Program-made: the position numbers and the translations under genes
The notes under the pieces: generated by a model
Told to the model about the DNA's origin: nothing
Databases searched by the model: none
Seen by the model: the letters and a program-made list of their open reading frames with translations, nothing else
Shown: piece after piece, positions 1 through 9,308 of the stretch
Layout of the letters: every line of letters begins with the position of its first letter
How positions within the stretch are numbered: position 1 is the stretch's first letter
Assembly (NCBI RefSeq): GCF_030848495.1
Contig: NZ_JAVDDT010000002.1
Location: forward strand, 124,001 to 188,000
DNA: 64,000 nt
Direction: 5' to 3'
DNA from: Natronospira bacteriovora
GTDB taxonomy: Bacteria; Pseudomonadota; Gammaproteobacteria; Natronospirales; Natronospiraceae

Positions 1-2
1 CC

Positions 3-134
3 GACTGGGCTCCCGTGATGGAAGCCTTCTTTCAGGCCGATGACGGCTATGTGCAGAGTGAACGCTACCGTTCCCTCCTGAAACGTCACCTGGGCGAGGA
101 AGTGGCCGAGCTACTGCTGTCGGCCGCTGACTGA
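3..134 (+). CDS. C-terminal end of an unidentified gene (partial)
   Basis: The window opens inside an open frame that runs 43 codons to a TGA. The visible tail is charged, contains two Phe-rich and Leu-rich turns and ends ELLLSAAD. It shows no motif, signal or membrane segment that I recognise. It stops 7 bp short of the convergent outer-membrane protein gene. No function can be assigned from this fragment. Confidence 0.6.
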   Translation, partial: DWAPVMEAFFQADDGYVQSERYRSLLKRHLGEEVAELLLSAAD

Positions 135-141
135 GCGCCCT

Positions 142-1302
142 TCAGAAACGGGCGGTCAGGCGCAGATAGATGTCTTCGAGGCGGGGACGTTGTGTCTCAT
201 GCTCATAGTCCAGGGGTGAGCGCAGGCGGTAACGGGCTTCCATGGACAGGGCCTGACTGAAGCGTCGCTGATAGCGGATCTCGCTCAGTCGCTGGTTGTT
301 CTGGTAATCGACTGAATGCAGCCAGCCTTGCTCGGCCAGGCCGTGAACCAGGCCGATATGGTGGCCGGGCAGAACATCGAAAAGGTTGATGGAAGCCTGC
401 CAGGCTTGCCCGCCTGCCTTGCCAGGCGCCCCGGCCTCGAAATGGGCCGCATCCGGACGCCCCTCGGCGTAGCCCACCTCACCGGCGAGCACCAGGCGGG
501 TGCCCCGGATGCCAACCGGCCAGTTGGCAGCCAGACTGGCGGTCAGGCTGCGGTAATCGCGTCGTGCTCCATTGTCGTTACCGGCTGGCGGCAGGGCATC
601 CGGCAGCCAGGTCAGGGTGACCCGCTGGAGAGAGATGGGGCCCGGCCCGCCGGGGCGTTCCATCAGGCTGTTGAGGCCGGCCCGACTCCCGGAGGCGGTG
701 TAATCCAGCGGGGCCCGCGAGACGCTGCCACTGCCCTTGCGGTGGTTATGGAAAAGACGGCTGCGGCCCCGCCATTCTCCCGCCAGCGGGTAGCGCAGTT
801 CCACGCCGTCGGTCCAGGAGACACCCAGGTTCGAGCTGTCCTTCCGATCCAGGGCCTTGCCGGGAACGATGGGAATGCCGGCGCTCATCTGGAAGCGGCC
901 CACGATCATGCCCCACTCGCTGCCCGGTGCCGACCAGCGCAGCTGCAGCTCATCCACGGTGGTGTCGCCGGTGGCGATGCCGCTGCGGGTGGGGGCCCGG
1001 CCCCTCAGGTAGACATCACCGCCACTCACCTCGGAACTGTAACTGCCCGCCGCGCGCAGACGAAAGGCCCAGTTGGGGGCCAGCGGACCCTGAAAGCCGG
1101 CTCTCAGTCGTGCGCGCCAGGCGTCGCTGTCGGAACGCTCACCGCCTGTGTCCCGGCTCTCACTGGCGTAATAGCCGCCACGCAGATCACCCAGGGGTTC
1201 CCATTGCGCTGGCAGCTCTTGTGTCAGCCCGATAACGGGCAGCACAAGCAAGGCGAGGAGGGCGGGGGCGGCCCGGCTTGTCGGGCGTCGGTAAGGTCGC
1301 AT
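142..1302 (-). CDS. outer-membrane beta-barrel (porin-like) protein
   Basis: The product is predicted to be 386 aa and to sit in the outer membrane. From the ATG at 1302 the N-terminus is MRPYRRPTSRAAPALLALLV, a basic region followed by a hydrophobic core and a Sec-type cleavage region near TQELPA. The rest is rich in alternating aromatic/polar strands (for example RLRAAGSYSSEV, YRSLTASLAANW, LEDIYLRLTARF). It ends in Phe, the usual C-terminal signal for outer-membrane assembly. An upstream in-frame ATG at 1395 would put 31 hydrophilic residues before the signal peptide and is unlikely. The family cannot be fixed by eye: a porin of the phosphate-selective O/P kind or a DUF-type barrel are both possible. 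The gene is divergent from the creatininase-family gene and stands alone. Confidence 0.6.
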   Translation of the reverse strand: MRPYRRPTSRAAPALLALLVLPVIGLTQELPAQWEPLGDLRGGYYASESRDTGGERSDSDAWRARLRAGFQGPLAPNWAFRLRAAGSYSSEVSGGDVYLRGRAPTRSGIATGDTTVDELQLRWSAPGSEWGMIVGRFQMSAGIPIVPGKALDRKDSSNLGVSWTDGVELRYPLAGEWRGRSRLFHNHRKGSGSVSRAPLDYTASGSRAGLNSLMERPGGPGPISLQRVTLTWLPDALPPAGNDNGARRDYRSLTASLAANWPVGIRGTRLVLAGEVGYAEGRPDAAHFEAGAPGKAGGQAWQASINLFDVLPGHHIGLVHGLAEQGWLHSVDYQNNQRLSEIRYQRRFSQALSMEARYRLRSPLDYEHETQRPRLEDIYLRLTARF

Positions 1303-1396
1303 TCTGTTAGGATACCCCCAGTCGATCGGCCTGGCATGCTTTTCATCGCCCTGAGCCATTCCCTGAGTCAATTTCGGAATCTGGACGGAGTTCATC

Positions 1397-2143
1397 GTGA
1401 AGCTGCAGCTGTGTTCCTGGCAGGAAGTGGAAAGTTATCTCGAGCGCCATCGGGGCATCATCGTGCCCATCGGTTCCACCGAGCAGCACGGTCCCAACGG
1501 TCTGGTGGGTACCGATGCCCTGTGTCCGGAAGTCATCGCCCACGGCGCCGGGGAACGGGAAGGCATCATGGTAGCCCCGACCCTGAGTATCGGCATGGCC
1601 CAGCATCACCTGTCGTTCCCGGGTTCCATGACGCTTCGGCCCCGCACGCTCATTGCCGTGGTCTACGATGTGGTCCAGTCATTGACCCGTCACGGCTTCA
1701 GCCACATCTATTTCCTCAACGGCCATGGTGGCAACATCAATACGGTGCAGGCCGCCTTTGCCGAATACTATGCCGACTACAGTCTCCACAATGCGCCGGA
1801 TTGCGAAGCCCCCGGTCATCTCAAGCTGGGCAACTGGTTCGCGGGGCAGCGGGTGAAGGCCCTGTCGGCAGAGCTGTTCGGCGACCGCGAAGGCTCCCAC
1901 GCCACCTGCTCGGAAGTGTCGTTGACCTATTACGCCTACCCCGAGGCCATCAAGCAGGTGAAGATGAGCCCGGAAATCGCTCCCAACGGCTCCTTCCGCG
2001 ACGCGGTGGATTTCCGTCGTCGTTTCCCCGATGGGCGCATGGGTTCCGATCCTTCCCTGGCCACGCCGGAAAAGGGCAAGCAGCTCTTTGAGGCCGGCAT
2101 TGAGGATCTGCTCGAGGACTACCAGGCCTTCCTGGCCGCCTGA
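1397..2143 (+). CDS. creatininase-family amidohydrolase
   Basis: A 248-aa protein of the creatinine amidohydrolase family (metal-dependent cleavage of C-N bonds; members include creatininase, MftE and ArfB-type formamide hydrolases). The family core is visible: VPIGSTEQHGPNGLVGTD places Glu29, His31 and Asp40 as likely metal ligands. LNGHGGN (about residues 111-117) and EGSHATCSEVS (about 160-170) carry further conserved His and Glu. Length is normal for the family. The ATG at 1397 has GGACGGAG just upstream. The BaiN/YhiN-like gene follows 12 bp later on the same strand, so the two are probably co-transcribed. The substrate cannot be told from sequence; creatinine itself is unlikely to be the natural one in this context. 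Confidence 0.8.
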   Translation: MKLQLCSWQEVESYLERHRGIIVPIGSTEQHGPNGLVGTDALCPEVIAHGAGEREGIMVAPTLSIGMAQHHLSFPGSMTLRPRTLIAVVYDVVQSLTRHGFSHIYFLNGHGGNINTVQAAFAEYYADYSLHNAPDCEAPGHLKLGNWFAGQRVKALSAELFGDREGSHATCSEVSLTYYAYPEAIKQVKMSPEIAPNGSFRDAVDFRRRFPDGRMGSDPSLATPEKGKQLFEAGIEDLLEDYQAFLAA

Positions 2144-2155
2144 GTCGACGCCCGC

Positions 2156-3331
2156 ATGCAGCACGTGGATGTCATCGTCATCGGTGCCGGTGCCGCCGGC
2201 CTGATGTGCGCCCTGACCGCCGGCCAGAGGGGCCGGCGGGTGCTGGTGCTGGATCATGCCAACAAGGTGGGCAAGAAGATCCTCATGTCCGGCGGGGGGC
2301 GCTGCAACTTCACCAACATGTATTCCACGCCGGCGAATTTCCTCTCCCGCAATCCTCATTTCTGCAAATCAGCCCTGAGCCGCTATACCCCCTGGGATTT
2401 CATTGCCCTGGTGGAATCACACGGCATTCCCTATCACGAGAAGAAGCTGGGCCAGCTGTTCTGCGACAACAAGTCCCGCGACATCGTGCAGCTGCTGCTG
2501 GATGAATGCGCGGCGGCCGGGGTGGAAATTCGTACCCACACAAGCATCAGCGCCGTCGAGTACCGTGATCGCTTTGAGGTGAGTGCCGCCGGGCAGGGCT
2601 GGCGGGCCGAGTCCCTGGTGGTGGCCAGTGGTGGCCTGTCGATTCCGAAGATGGGCGCGAGCGGTTTTGGTTATGAGCTGGCGCGGCAGTTTGGCCTCAA
2701 GGTATTGCCGACCCGGGCCGGGCTGGTGCCCTTTACCCTCGATGAGCGCAAGCTCCGGGACCTGGCCAATCTCGCCGGTATCTCCGTGGATGTCCAGGCC
2801 AGTGCCGGCGAAGGGCATTTTCGGGAAAACCTGCTGTTCACGCACCGGGGGTTGAGCGGGCCGGCCGTGTTGCAGGTGTCGTCCTACTGGCAGCCGGGTG
2901 AGCCGGTAAGCTTCGATCTCTTTCCGGAACGAGATCTGTCCGCCTGGCTCAAGCAACTGCGCCGGGAACGGCCGCGCATTCAGCTCAAGCCCCTGTTGGC
3001 GGAAGCCTTCAGTCGCCGAATGGCCGAATTATGGTGTGATCGTTACCTCGGCAATCCCATCCTGGCTGACCTGTCGAACCAGGCCATCGAGGGCATCGTC
3101 AGCCAATGCCAGCCCTGGCGCATCACGCCCTCGGGTACGGAAGGTTATCGCACGGCGGAGGTGACTCTGGGCGGCGTGGACACGGATGAACTCTCGTCAC
3201 AGACCATGGAAGCCCGCCGGGTGAAAGGCCTGTACTTCATCGGTGAAGTGGTGGATGTGACCGGCCATCTGGGCGGGCACAACTTCCAGTGGGCCTGGGC
3301 TTCCGGGCGAGCGGCGGGGGAGGTCGTCTAG
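2156..3331 (+). CDS. BaiN/YhiN (HI0933) family FAD-dependent flavoprotein
   Basis: A 391-aa flavoprotein of the HI0933/YhiN/BaiN group (NAD(P)/FAD-dependent oxidoreductases often labelled aminoacetone oxidase family). The N-terminal Rossmann motif VIGAGAAGLM binds FAD. The family-specific SGGGRCNFTN follows at about residues 46-55, and the C-terminal GLYFIGEVVDVTGHLGG is the second conserved FAD contact. Length matches the family. It starts with ATG, 12 bp after the creatininase-family gene. The stop lies 8 bp from the convergent HD-GYP gene. The physiological substrate of this family in gammaproteobacteria is not settled. Confidence 0.85.
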   Translation: MQHVDVIVIGAGAAGLMCALTAGQRGRRVLVLDHANKVGKKILMSGGGRCNFTNMYSTPANFLSRNPHFCKSALSRYTPWDFIALVESHGIPYHEKKLGQLFCDNKSRDIVQLLLDECAAAGVEIRTHTSISAVEYRDRFEVSAAGQGWRAESLVVASGGLSIPKMGASGFGYELARQFGLKVLPTRAGLVPFTLDERKLRDLANLAGISVDVQASAGEGHFRENLLFTHRGLSGPAVLQVSSYWQPGEPVSFDLFPERDLSAWLKQLRRERPRIQLKPLLAEAFSRRMAELWCDRYLGNPILADLSNQAIEGIVSQCQPWRITPSGTEGYRTAEVTLGGVDTDELSSQTMEARRVKGLYFIGEVVDVTGHLGGHNFQWAWASGRAAGEVV

Positions 3332-3339
3332 GTGTTTTC

Positions 3340-4605
3340 TCAGCTCGGCAAGTCGGCCAGGGTCAATTCCTCACCACCGATACCGTGTTGCCCCGGCTCC
3401 ACCACCCGTCGTATCTGCCAGTCCTGACCGGGGCGGTTGCGTACGGCAACGGCCAGATCCACCAGCTTGCGTTGCTCCAAGCGGTGTCCATGGGCATCAC
3501 GCAGCATCAGAACCTGTGGCAGCAGGCGCTCACTGCGACCGGGTGAGATCACCAGTGCCAGGCTGCCGTTACCCAGCTCCACCACGCTACCCACCGGGAA
3601 AATCCCCACGCAGCGAATGAAATCCTCCATCAGTTCCCGGCCGAAGGTCTGACCGGCACCCTTGCGCATGAGACGCAGCACTTCATCCGCTGCCATGGCC
3701 TGGTGATAACAGCGCTCGCTGGTCATGGCGTCATACACGTCGGCAATGGCCACCGTCAGTACCGGGACATCCAGCTCGCCGAGCGGGAATTGCTCGGGGT
3801 AGCCGGCACCATTCACCCGCCGATGGTGGCCGCGGATGATCTGCAGAGCCACATCGGGAATATCCCCGCCGGCCTCCTGCATCATGCGGTAACCATCTTC
3901 CGGATGGCGCTGCATGATCTGCCATTCCTCGGGGCTGAGACGTCCGGGCTTGTTGAGGATGTGCTCCGGTGTCTTTGACTTGCCAATATCATGCAGCAGG
4001 GCGCCGATGCCGATGGTTTCAAGGTCCGTTCTCGAGTAACCCAGGTGGCGGCAGAAAGCCACGGTCAGTACGCAGACATTGAGGCAATGCAGCGAGGTGT
4101 ACTCGTCCTTGTTCTTCATCTGCGTCAGCCATATGGCCACATCCGGGTAGTCGGTGATGGCATCGACCATCTGGCTGACAAAGCCCCTGGCTTCTTCCGT
4201 GTCCACGGTATGTCCCAGGCGCAGATCCCGGAACAGTGTCTTCAGGTAACCATGGGTGCGTTGACGGGTGTCATGACCTGTCTGTACGGCGGACAGAATG
4301 CGTTTCGGATCCAGTTGAACGACTCGGGATGTACGTGGCGAAGCGCTGTCGACCCCGGGACGGCTGGATGCCACCACCCTCTCATGCCCCGACGTCGATG
4401 AATGACTGCCGGTATGGTCACTCACGGTGGACAGGGCCTCATCCACCAGTACATGCCGGCAGAGGGAGCGGATGGTTGTCAGGTCTTCCTGCCGTTCCAG
4501 CAGGAAGCCCTGGAACAGGAAGGGGCTGTCCAGCCAGGGGCGGTCCAGCTCCGCGACATACATGCCGAGGCGCAGATCCTCGACGGCTACCTGAATCCGT
4601 TTCAT
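3340..4605 (-). CDS. HD-GYP domain protein with N-terminal DUF3391, likely c-di-GMP phosphodiesterase
   Basis: A 421-aa cytoplasmic protein. Residues 1 to about 130 match the DUF3391 type found in front of HD-GYP domains (KRIQVAVEDLRLGMYVAELD opening, then a linker rich in Ser/His/Thr). The HD-GYP domain follows: LLHDIGKSKTPEHILNKPGR carries the HD pair and the metal site. HHRRVNGAGYP carries the second His pair and the GYP signature, so the active site looks intact. HD-GYP enzymes hydrolyse cyclic di-GMP. No receiver or membrane segment is present, so the input signal is unknown. It is the last gene of a minus-strand run (SCO, PCu(A)C, psd, msrC), 71 bp after msrC, and may have its own promoter. 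Confidence 0.85.
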   Translation of the reverse strand: MKRIQVAVEDLRLGMYVAELDRPWLDSPFLFQGFLLERQEDLTTIRSLCRHVLVDEALSTVSDHTGSHSSTSGHERVVASSRPGVDSASPRTSRVVQLDPKRILSAVQTGHDTRQRTHGYLKTLFRDLRLGHTVDTEEARGFVSQMVDAITDYPDVAIWLTQMKNKDEYTSLHCLNVCVLTVAFCRHLGYSRTDLETIGIGALLHDIGKSKTPEHILNKPGRLSPEEWQIMQRHPEDGYRMMQEAGGDIPDVALQIIRGHHRRVNGAGYPEQFPLGELDVPVLTVAIADVYDAMTSERCYHQAMAADEVLRLMRKGAGQTFGRELMEDFIRCVGIFPVGSVVELGNGSLALVISPGRSERLLPQVLMLRDAHGHRLEQRKLVDLAVAVRNRPGQDWQIRRVVEPGQHGIGGEELTLADLPS

Positions 4606-4676
4606 TGAATGATCGTCTCCCTGATCCCGCTTCGCCTGGACTTATTCGAAATACCCAATTGGCACGATATGCGCTT

Positions 4677-5150
4677 TCACTCTAGTACGCTTACCAGCGC
4701 CTCCAGGCCGATGCGATCCTCCTCCCCGAAACGCGCCGGAACCGGTGCGTCGATGTCCAGGACACCGACAATCTCGCCAGCCATTCGAACCGGCACCACA
4801 ATCTCCGAGCGACTGTCAGCGTCGCAGGCAATATGCCCCGGGAAGGCATCCACATCATCCACCCTTAGCGTGCGACCTTCCTTCACCGCCGTCCCGCAGA
4901 CCCCTTCGCCGATGGCGATGCGCACACAGGCCGGCTTGCCCTGGAAGGGCCCGACCACCAGCTCGCCTTCCTTCAGGAAATAGAAGCCGGCCCAGTTGAT
5001 TTCCGGGAGGCTCTGGAAAACCAGGGCCGACAGATTGGCACAGTTGGCGATCAGATCCCGTTCGCCGTGAACCAGACCCCGGGCGGCCAGCAGCAAGTCC
5101 TCATAGAAGACGGTCTTGTCAGCGTAGTTGAGTTCGGGCAGTGAAAGCAT
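4677..5150 (-). CDS. msrC: free methionine-(R)-sulfoxide reductase (GAF domain)
   Basis: A 157-aa single GAF-domain protein that reduces free methionine-R-sulfoxide, part of oxidative damage repair in the cytoplasm. The three family cysteines are all present in context: PACVRI (Cys75), GEGVCGTAV (Cys85) and HIACDADSRSEIV (Cys109). The substrate-binding NWAGFYFL stretch is near residue 52. Length and start are normal. It lies 20 bp downstream of psd on the same strand, so it is probably in the same transcript. Confidence 0.88.
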   Translation of the reverse strand: MLSLPELNYADKTVFYEDLLLAARGLVHGERDLIANCANLSALVFQSLPEINWAGFYFLKEGELVVGPFQGKPACVRIAIGEGVCGTAVKEGRTLRVDDVDAFPGHIACDADSRSEIVVPVRMAGEIVGVLDIDAPVPARFGEEDRIGLEALVSVLE

Positions 5151-5170
5151 GCGATCTCCGTGACGGTGGC

Positions 5171-6037
5171 TCAGTGGCGGCTCAATGCCTGGCCCAGACG
5201 AAGGGCGGCCCCGGGGAAGAGCTGTTCCCGGAAAGCGGGTGCCGATTTCGGCATCAACAGTATGACGGTGCTGCCCATGTTGAAGCGGCCCATCTCGTCT
5301 CCCCGCCCCAGCGTCCGCCTCGCTGCCGCGGGCAGTGGCAGTCGTCGGGGTGACAGGCGAGTGGGGGGCGTGATCTCACCCGTCCACACGGTCTCGATGG
5401 AGCCGACCAGCAGGGCCCCCACCAGCACCATGGCCATCGGACCATGCGCCGTATCGAAGCAGGCGGCCACGCGTTCATTGCGTGCAAAGAGGCGTGGAAT
5501 TACCCGGGTGGTGCGTGGATTGACCGAGAACAGGCGGCCGGGCAGATGCACCAGATCGGTGAGCGTCCCGTCCACGGGCATGTGAATACGGTGATAGTTG
5601 TGCGGGGCCAGGTAGATGGTGGCGAACTGTCCGTCCAGGAAGGGCTGTGCCCGCTGCTCATTACCCAGCAATTCCTCGAGGCCGTAATCACGCCCCTTGG
5701 CCTGAAAGAGCCGATCGCCCGAGATTGAGCCCAGTTGACTGATGCGGCCATCCACCGGCGAGACCAGGGCGGCGTCATCCAGCGGCCGAGCCCCCGATTT
5801 GAGGGCCCGCGTGAAGAAGGCATTGAAACTGTCGTAATGGGACAGATCGCTGTGTTCGGCTTCGTCCAGGTTCACTTCGAAGTGATCCAGGAAACGCTGC
5901 ATGATGGCATCCCGCAGCCATGGACGACGAGAGCGTGTGGCCCGGTGAATGACCCGCGACAGGAGATGCTGAGGCAGCAGATACTGAGGCCAGGCGGCGG
6001 CGTAGTCACCAGGCGAGGGAGGCAGCGCAGCCGTCAT
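5171..6037 (-). CDS. psd: phosphatidylserine decarboxylase proenzyme
   Basis: A 288-aa inner-membrane-associated enzyme that makes phosphatidylethanolamine from phosphatidylserine. The self-cleavage site is visible as GRFNMGSTVIL close to the C-terminus (family LGST; here MGST, with Ser becoming the pyruvoyl group). SPVDGRIS carries the catalytic Asp, and APHNYHRIHMPVDG the conserved His region. Length is normal for the bacterial type-I enzyme. Its ATG overlaps the stop of the copper-chaperone gene by 4 bp, so translation is probably coupled. Confidence 0.93.
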   Translation of the reverse strand: MTAALPPSPGDYAAAWPQYLLPQHLLSRVIHRATRSRRPWLRDAIMQRFLDHFEVNLDEAEHSDLSHYDSFNAFFTRALKSGARPLDDAALVSPVDGRISQLGSISGDRLFQAKGRDYGLEELLGNEQRAQPFLDGQFATIYLAPHNYHRIHMPVDGTLTDLVHLPGRLFSVNPRTTRVIPRLFARNERVAACFDTAHGPMAMVLVGALLVGSIETVWTGEITPPTRLSPRRLPLPAAARRTLGRGDEMGRFNMGSTVILLMPKSAPAFREQLFPGAALRLGQALSRH

Positions 6038-6516
6038 TCATGGGCTCCATGATGATGGTGTTCATGCTCATCATCGCCGGCTTCCTCGCGTCCGGTACGT
6101 TTGCGCACGGGGGCAGCGATCTGCAATAGCTGCCCGTTGTCGAAGCGCAGCGTCAGCGTGACCCAGTCGCCGGCTTCCAGGGTTCGGCGAGGTTCGTGCA
6201 GCATGATGTGTTTTCCACCCGGCGCCAGCTCGGCCTGGCCGCCAGCGGGGATGAGCACGGCGTCCACGTGGCGCATGCGGGCCTGTCCATCTTCATGCAC
6301 GGTCTCATGCAATTCACTGCGGCGAAACTCGTCGGCCGAAACGGCCGTCAGTGACACGGCTTCATCACCGCGATTGTGCAGTTGCAGGTAGCCGGCCGTG
6401 ACCGATGTGCCGGGTGGCGCTTCCCTGACCCAGGGCGATTCTGCCGTGATCGGCGGCTCGGCGGTCAGCGCCAGGCTGCACAGGGACAGGCTCAGAAACA
6501 GGGCAATTCGCTTCAT
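6034..6516 (-). CDS. periplasmic PCu(A)C-type copper chaperone
   Basis: A protein of about 160 aa with a signal peptide (MKRIALFLSLSLCSLALTAE). It is predicted to bind Cu(I) in the periplasm and pass it to the CuA or CuB site of cytochrome oxidase. The family motif H-X10-M-X21-H-X-M is exact: His70, Met81, His103, Met105 counted from the ATG at 6516. The tail is a His/Glu-rich cluster (EHEHHHHGAHE) that could hold extra metal. The ATG at 6525 leaves almost no space after the AAGGA ribosome site, so 6516 is preferred. It sits between the SCO gene and psd; SCO is the usual functional partner. Confidence 0.88.
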   Translation of the reverse strand: MKRIALFLSLSLCSLALTAEPPITAESPWVREAPPGTSVTAGYLQLHNRGDEAVSLTAVSADEFRRSELHETVHEDGQARMRHVDAVLIPAGGQAELAPGGKHIMLHEPRRTLEAGDWVTLTLRFDNGQLLQIAAPVRKRTGREEAGDDEHEHHHHGAHE

Positions 6517-6528
6517 TCGGCGCATTCC

Positions 6529-7158
6529 TTAATGGTGACTATTGAGGTAACGGACGATGGCTTCGTAGTCCCGGGCAATGCTCTCCACCCGATGGGGTGG
6601 GGTGAAGAAGGCACGGATATGGCCATCCGGATCCACCAGGGTCAGCGATGCGCCATGATCCACCTCGTAATCCTCACCCGGCTCCACCTCGGGAATGGCC
6701 ACCGGAACCCCCATCGACAGGGCCAGTTCAACCACGGCGTCCTCGCTGCCGGTCAGGCCGAGAAAGTTGCGATTGAAGTAGGGGACGTACTGGGCCAGGC
6801 GTTCCGGCGTATCCCTCGCCGGATCCACGGATACGAAGATGACCGACGGTGGCATCACCTGCCCGCTCTCTTCCACCAGGCGATGCACCTGGTTCATTTG
6901 CACCATGGTTTCCGGACAGATGTCCGGGCAGTGGGTGAAGCCGTAGAAGATCAGCGACCATTGCCCCTGCAGGCGCCCGGGTGACCAGGCCGTGCCGTAG
7001 TGATCCAGCAGGATCATGTCCGGGATCAGGCGTGGCTGATCCAGCAGTACGGCTTCCGTTTCCGGCTTCTGCCCCGGGCGGTCCGTGATCAGGTGAGCCA
7101 CGAAGGCCCCGGCGGCGGCGAAAACAAGAGCAATCAGAAGAATCAGGCTGCGATGCAT
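6529..7158 (-). CDS. SCO1/SenC/PrrC family copper-dependent thioredoxin-fold protein
   Basis: A 209-aa membrane-anchored periplasmic protein from the ATG at 7158. One N-terminal membrane segment (SLILLIALVFAAAGAFVAHL) precedes a thioredoxin-like domain. The copper-binding set is complete: THCPDICPETM gives Cys77 and Cys81, and VDHGASLTLVDP gives His168. SCO proteins help assemble the CuA centre of cytochrome c oxidase. A longer frame begins at 7275 but adds 39 residues in front of the membrane anchor. The gene is followed 12 bp later by the PCu(A)C chaperone, and it is divergent from prmB. Confidence 0.9.
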   Translation of the reverse strand: MHRSLILLIALVFAAAGAFVAHLITDRPGQKPETEAVLLDQPRLIPDMILLDHYGTAWSPGRLQGQWSLIFYGFTHCPDICPETMVQMNQVHRLVEESGQVMPPSVIFVSVDPARDTPERLAQYVPYFNRNFLGLTGSEDAVVELALSMGVPVAIPEVEPGEDYEVDHGASLTLVDPDGHIRAFFTPPHRVESIARDYEAIVRYLNSHH

Positions 7159-7261
7159 GGCTAAACGGTCACTAATCGTAAGGCGGTGGATGACGCCCCT
7201 TCCGCTGAAGGTGGGGCAGTCTTTATGATGGGCGCTTATTCTACCCGTTTGGAGCAGCAAC

Positions 7262-8215
7262 TTGGATAGGCGCAACGATCAGGAAGGCCTCCCCCCGGGC
7301 GAATTGCAGACCCTGGCTGATTTTGTCCGCTGGGGTGCCAGCGAGTTCAACCGGGCCGGCCTGTATTTCGGCCACGGCACCGATAATGCCGTCGATGAGG
7401 CGCTGTGGCTGGTTCTTCACACCCTGTCCCTGGAGCCGCCTCTGCCTGAGGCTCTGTTCCATGCCCGTCTGACCCATGCTGAGGGCGTTCGCATCATGGC
7501 CCTGTTCCGGGAACGGATCGAGAGCCGGCGTCCGGCCGCGTATCTCACGGGGCGCACCCGCTTTGCCGGCCTTGAATTTCGCGTCAATGAGCATGTTCTG
7601 GTGCCACGCTCGCCCGTCGCGGAACTGATCGAAAGCGGTTTCACCCCCTGGCGCGAGGACCGTCCCGTCCATTCGGCCCTGGACCTGTGTACCGGCAGTG
7701 GCTGCATTGCGATTGCCTGTGCCGCCCATCTGCCGGTGGACGTGGTGCATGCCACCGATATTTCGCCCCAGGCCCTGGCCGTGGCCCGTGAGAATGTGGC
7801 CTTGCACGGCATGGAAGCCCTGGTGCAGCTCCACCAGGGGGATCTGTTCGCGGACGTTCCACGCCTGGGCTTCGACCTGATCATCAGCAATCCGCCCTAT
7901 GTGCCCGAGGAAGAGCTGACGGATCTGCCCGAGGAGTTTCTGCGCGAGCCCGGGCTGGGTCTGGTGGCGGGGGATGCCGGTACGGCCCTGGCGGCGCGGA
8001 TCATCCGGCAGGCAGCGGATTACCTGGCCGACGACGGCCTGCTGGTGCTTGAAGTGGGCAATGCGGCGCCGGCGCTGGCCGAGCGTTTCCCGGAACTGCC
8101 CATGGAGTGGCCCGAATTCGCGCGTGGCGGGCAGGGCGTGTGCATCATCCAGGCCGCCGATCTCGGCGTGCTGGAGCATGAAGAACCGGCAGGGAGGCCT
8201 GATCATGTCCGGTAG
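7262..8215 (+). CDS. prmB: 50S ribosomal protein L3 glutamine methyltransferase
   Basis: A 317-aa class I SAM methyltransferase that N5-methylates a glutamine of ribosomal protein L3. The N-terminal part ([28 protein letters not shown]) matches E. coli PrmB closely. [13 protein letters not shown] is the SAM site, and the catalytic NPPY motif is present in [13 protein letters not shown]. Translation appears to start at a TTG (7262) behind GGAGCA; no ATG or GTG lies near the conserved N-terminus. The last 11 bp overlap aroC. prmB-aroC is a common gammaproteobacterial pair. Confidence 0.93.
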   Translation: MDRRNDQEGLPPGELQTLADFVRWGASEFNRAGLYFGHGTDNAVDEALWLVLHTLSLEPPLPEALFHARLTHAEGVRIMALFRERIESRRPAAYLTGRTRFAGLEFRVNEHVLVPRSPVAELIESGFTPWREDRPVHSALDLCTGSGCIAIACAAHLPVDVVHATDISPQALAVARENVALHGMEALVQLHQGDLFADVPRLGFDLIISNPPYVPEEELTDLPEEFLREPGLGLVAGDAGTALAARIIRQAADYLADDGLLVLEVGNAAPALAERFPELPMEWPEFARGGQGVCIIQAADLGVLEHEEPAGRPDHVR

Positions 8216-9308
8216 CGGTTTTGGTGAACGATTCCGGGTGACGACCTTCGGCGAGAGCCATGGCCCGGGGCTGGGCTGCATCGTCGAGGGCTGCCCGCCC
8301 GGGCTCGTCATCAGCGAGGAAGATATCCAGCAGGATGTGGAACGTCGGCGCACCGGCAAGTCCCGGCACACCAGCCAGCGGCGCGAGCCCGACCAGGTGC
8401 GGATCCTTTCCGGCGTATTCGAGGGCGCCACCACCGGGACGCCCATTGGTTTGCTGGTCGAGAACCAGGATCAGAAACCCCGGGATTACCGCAATATTGC
8501 CGACCGTTTCCGCCCCGGTCATGCCGATTACAGCTATCTGCAGAAATACGGGCGGCGTGACTACCGGGGCGGTGGCCGCTCCTCGGCCCGGGAGACTGTC
8601 ATGCGCGTGGCCGCCGCCGCCATTGCGCGCAAGTACCTGCGGCAAGAGACTGGCCTGGAAGTACGCGGCTACCTGGCCCAGCTGGGTGAGATTCCGCTGG
8701 GCTTCGAGTGCTGGGAGGCCGTCGAGGAAAACCCCTTCTTCTGCGCCGATTCCACCCGCGTCCCGGAGCTCGAGGACTACATGCAACGCCTGCGCAAATC
8801 CGGCGATTCGGTGGGCGCCCGCATCAATGTAGTGGCCAGCGGCATGCCCACCGGCCTGGGTGAGCCCGTCTTCGATCGCCTGGATGCCGATGTGGCCAAG
8901 GCCATGATGAGCATCAATGCGGTCAAGGGTGTCGAGGTCGGGGATGGCTTCGCCTCCGTGGTGCAGAAAGGCACCCAGCACCGCGACGAGATGACCCCGG
9001 AGGGCTTTCTCAGCAATCATGCCGGTGGTGTACTGGGCGGGATCAGCACCGGCCAGGATCTGCGCGTGAGCATCGCGCTCAAGCCCACCTCCAGCATCCG
9101 CCTGCCGGGACGCAGCATCGATCTGGAGGGCAAGCCGGTGGACGTGGTGACCACCGGGCGCCATGATCCCTGCGTGGGTCTGCGTGCCGTACCCATCGCC
9201 GAAGCCATGGTGCTGCTGGTGCTGATGGATCACTATCTCCGCCAGCGGGCGCAGAATGCCGACAGCGAGCGGCCGGGACCGCTGGTGCCGGGACAGGCGG
9301 GAGAATGA
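8205..9308 (+). CDS. aroC: chorismate synthase
   Basis: A 367-aa FMN-dependent enzyme that makes chorismate from 5-enolpyruvylshikimate-3-phosphate, the end of the shikimate pathway. Signatures: [18 protein letters not shown] (residues about 15-32), [16 protein letters not shown] (arginine- and glycine-rich FMN/substrate loop) and [13 protein letters not shown] near the C-terminus. The ATG at 8205 follows AGGGAGG and overlaps the end of prmB. The gene itself overlaps the MFS transporter by 4 bp. Confidence 0.96.
   Translation: MSGSGFGERFRVTTFGESHGPGLGCIVEGCPPGLVISEEDIQQDVERRRTGKSRHTSQRREPDQVRILSGVFEGATTGTPIGLLVENQDQKPRDYRNIADRFRPGHADYSYLQKYGRRDYRGGGRSSARETVMRVAAAAIARKYLRQETGLEVRGYLAQLGEIPLGFECWEAVEENPFFCADSTRVPELEDYMQRLRKSGDSVGARINVVASGMPTGLGEPVFDRLDADVAKAMMSINAVKGVEVGDGFASVVQKGTQHRDEMTPEGFLSNHAGGVLGGISTGQDLRVSIALKPTSSIRLPGRSIDLEGKPVDVVTTGRHDPCVGLRAVPIAEAMVLLVLMDHYLRQRAQNADSERPGPLVPGQAGE

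Noticed and set aside
316-2091. 591-aa plus-strand frame across the outer-membrane protein and creatininase genes
   Set aside because: It overlaps two genes with clear features in other frames and shows no domain of its own.
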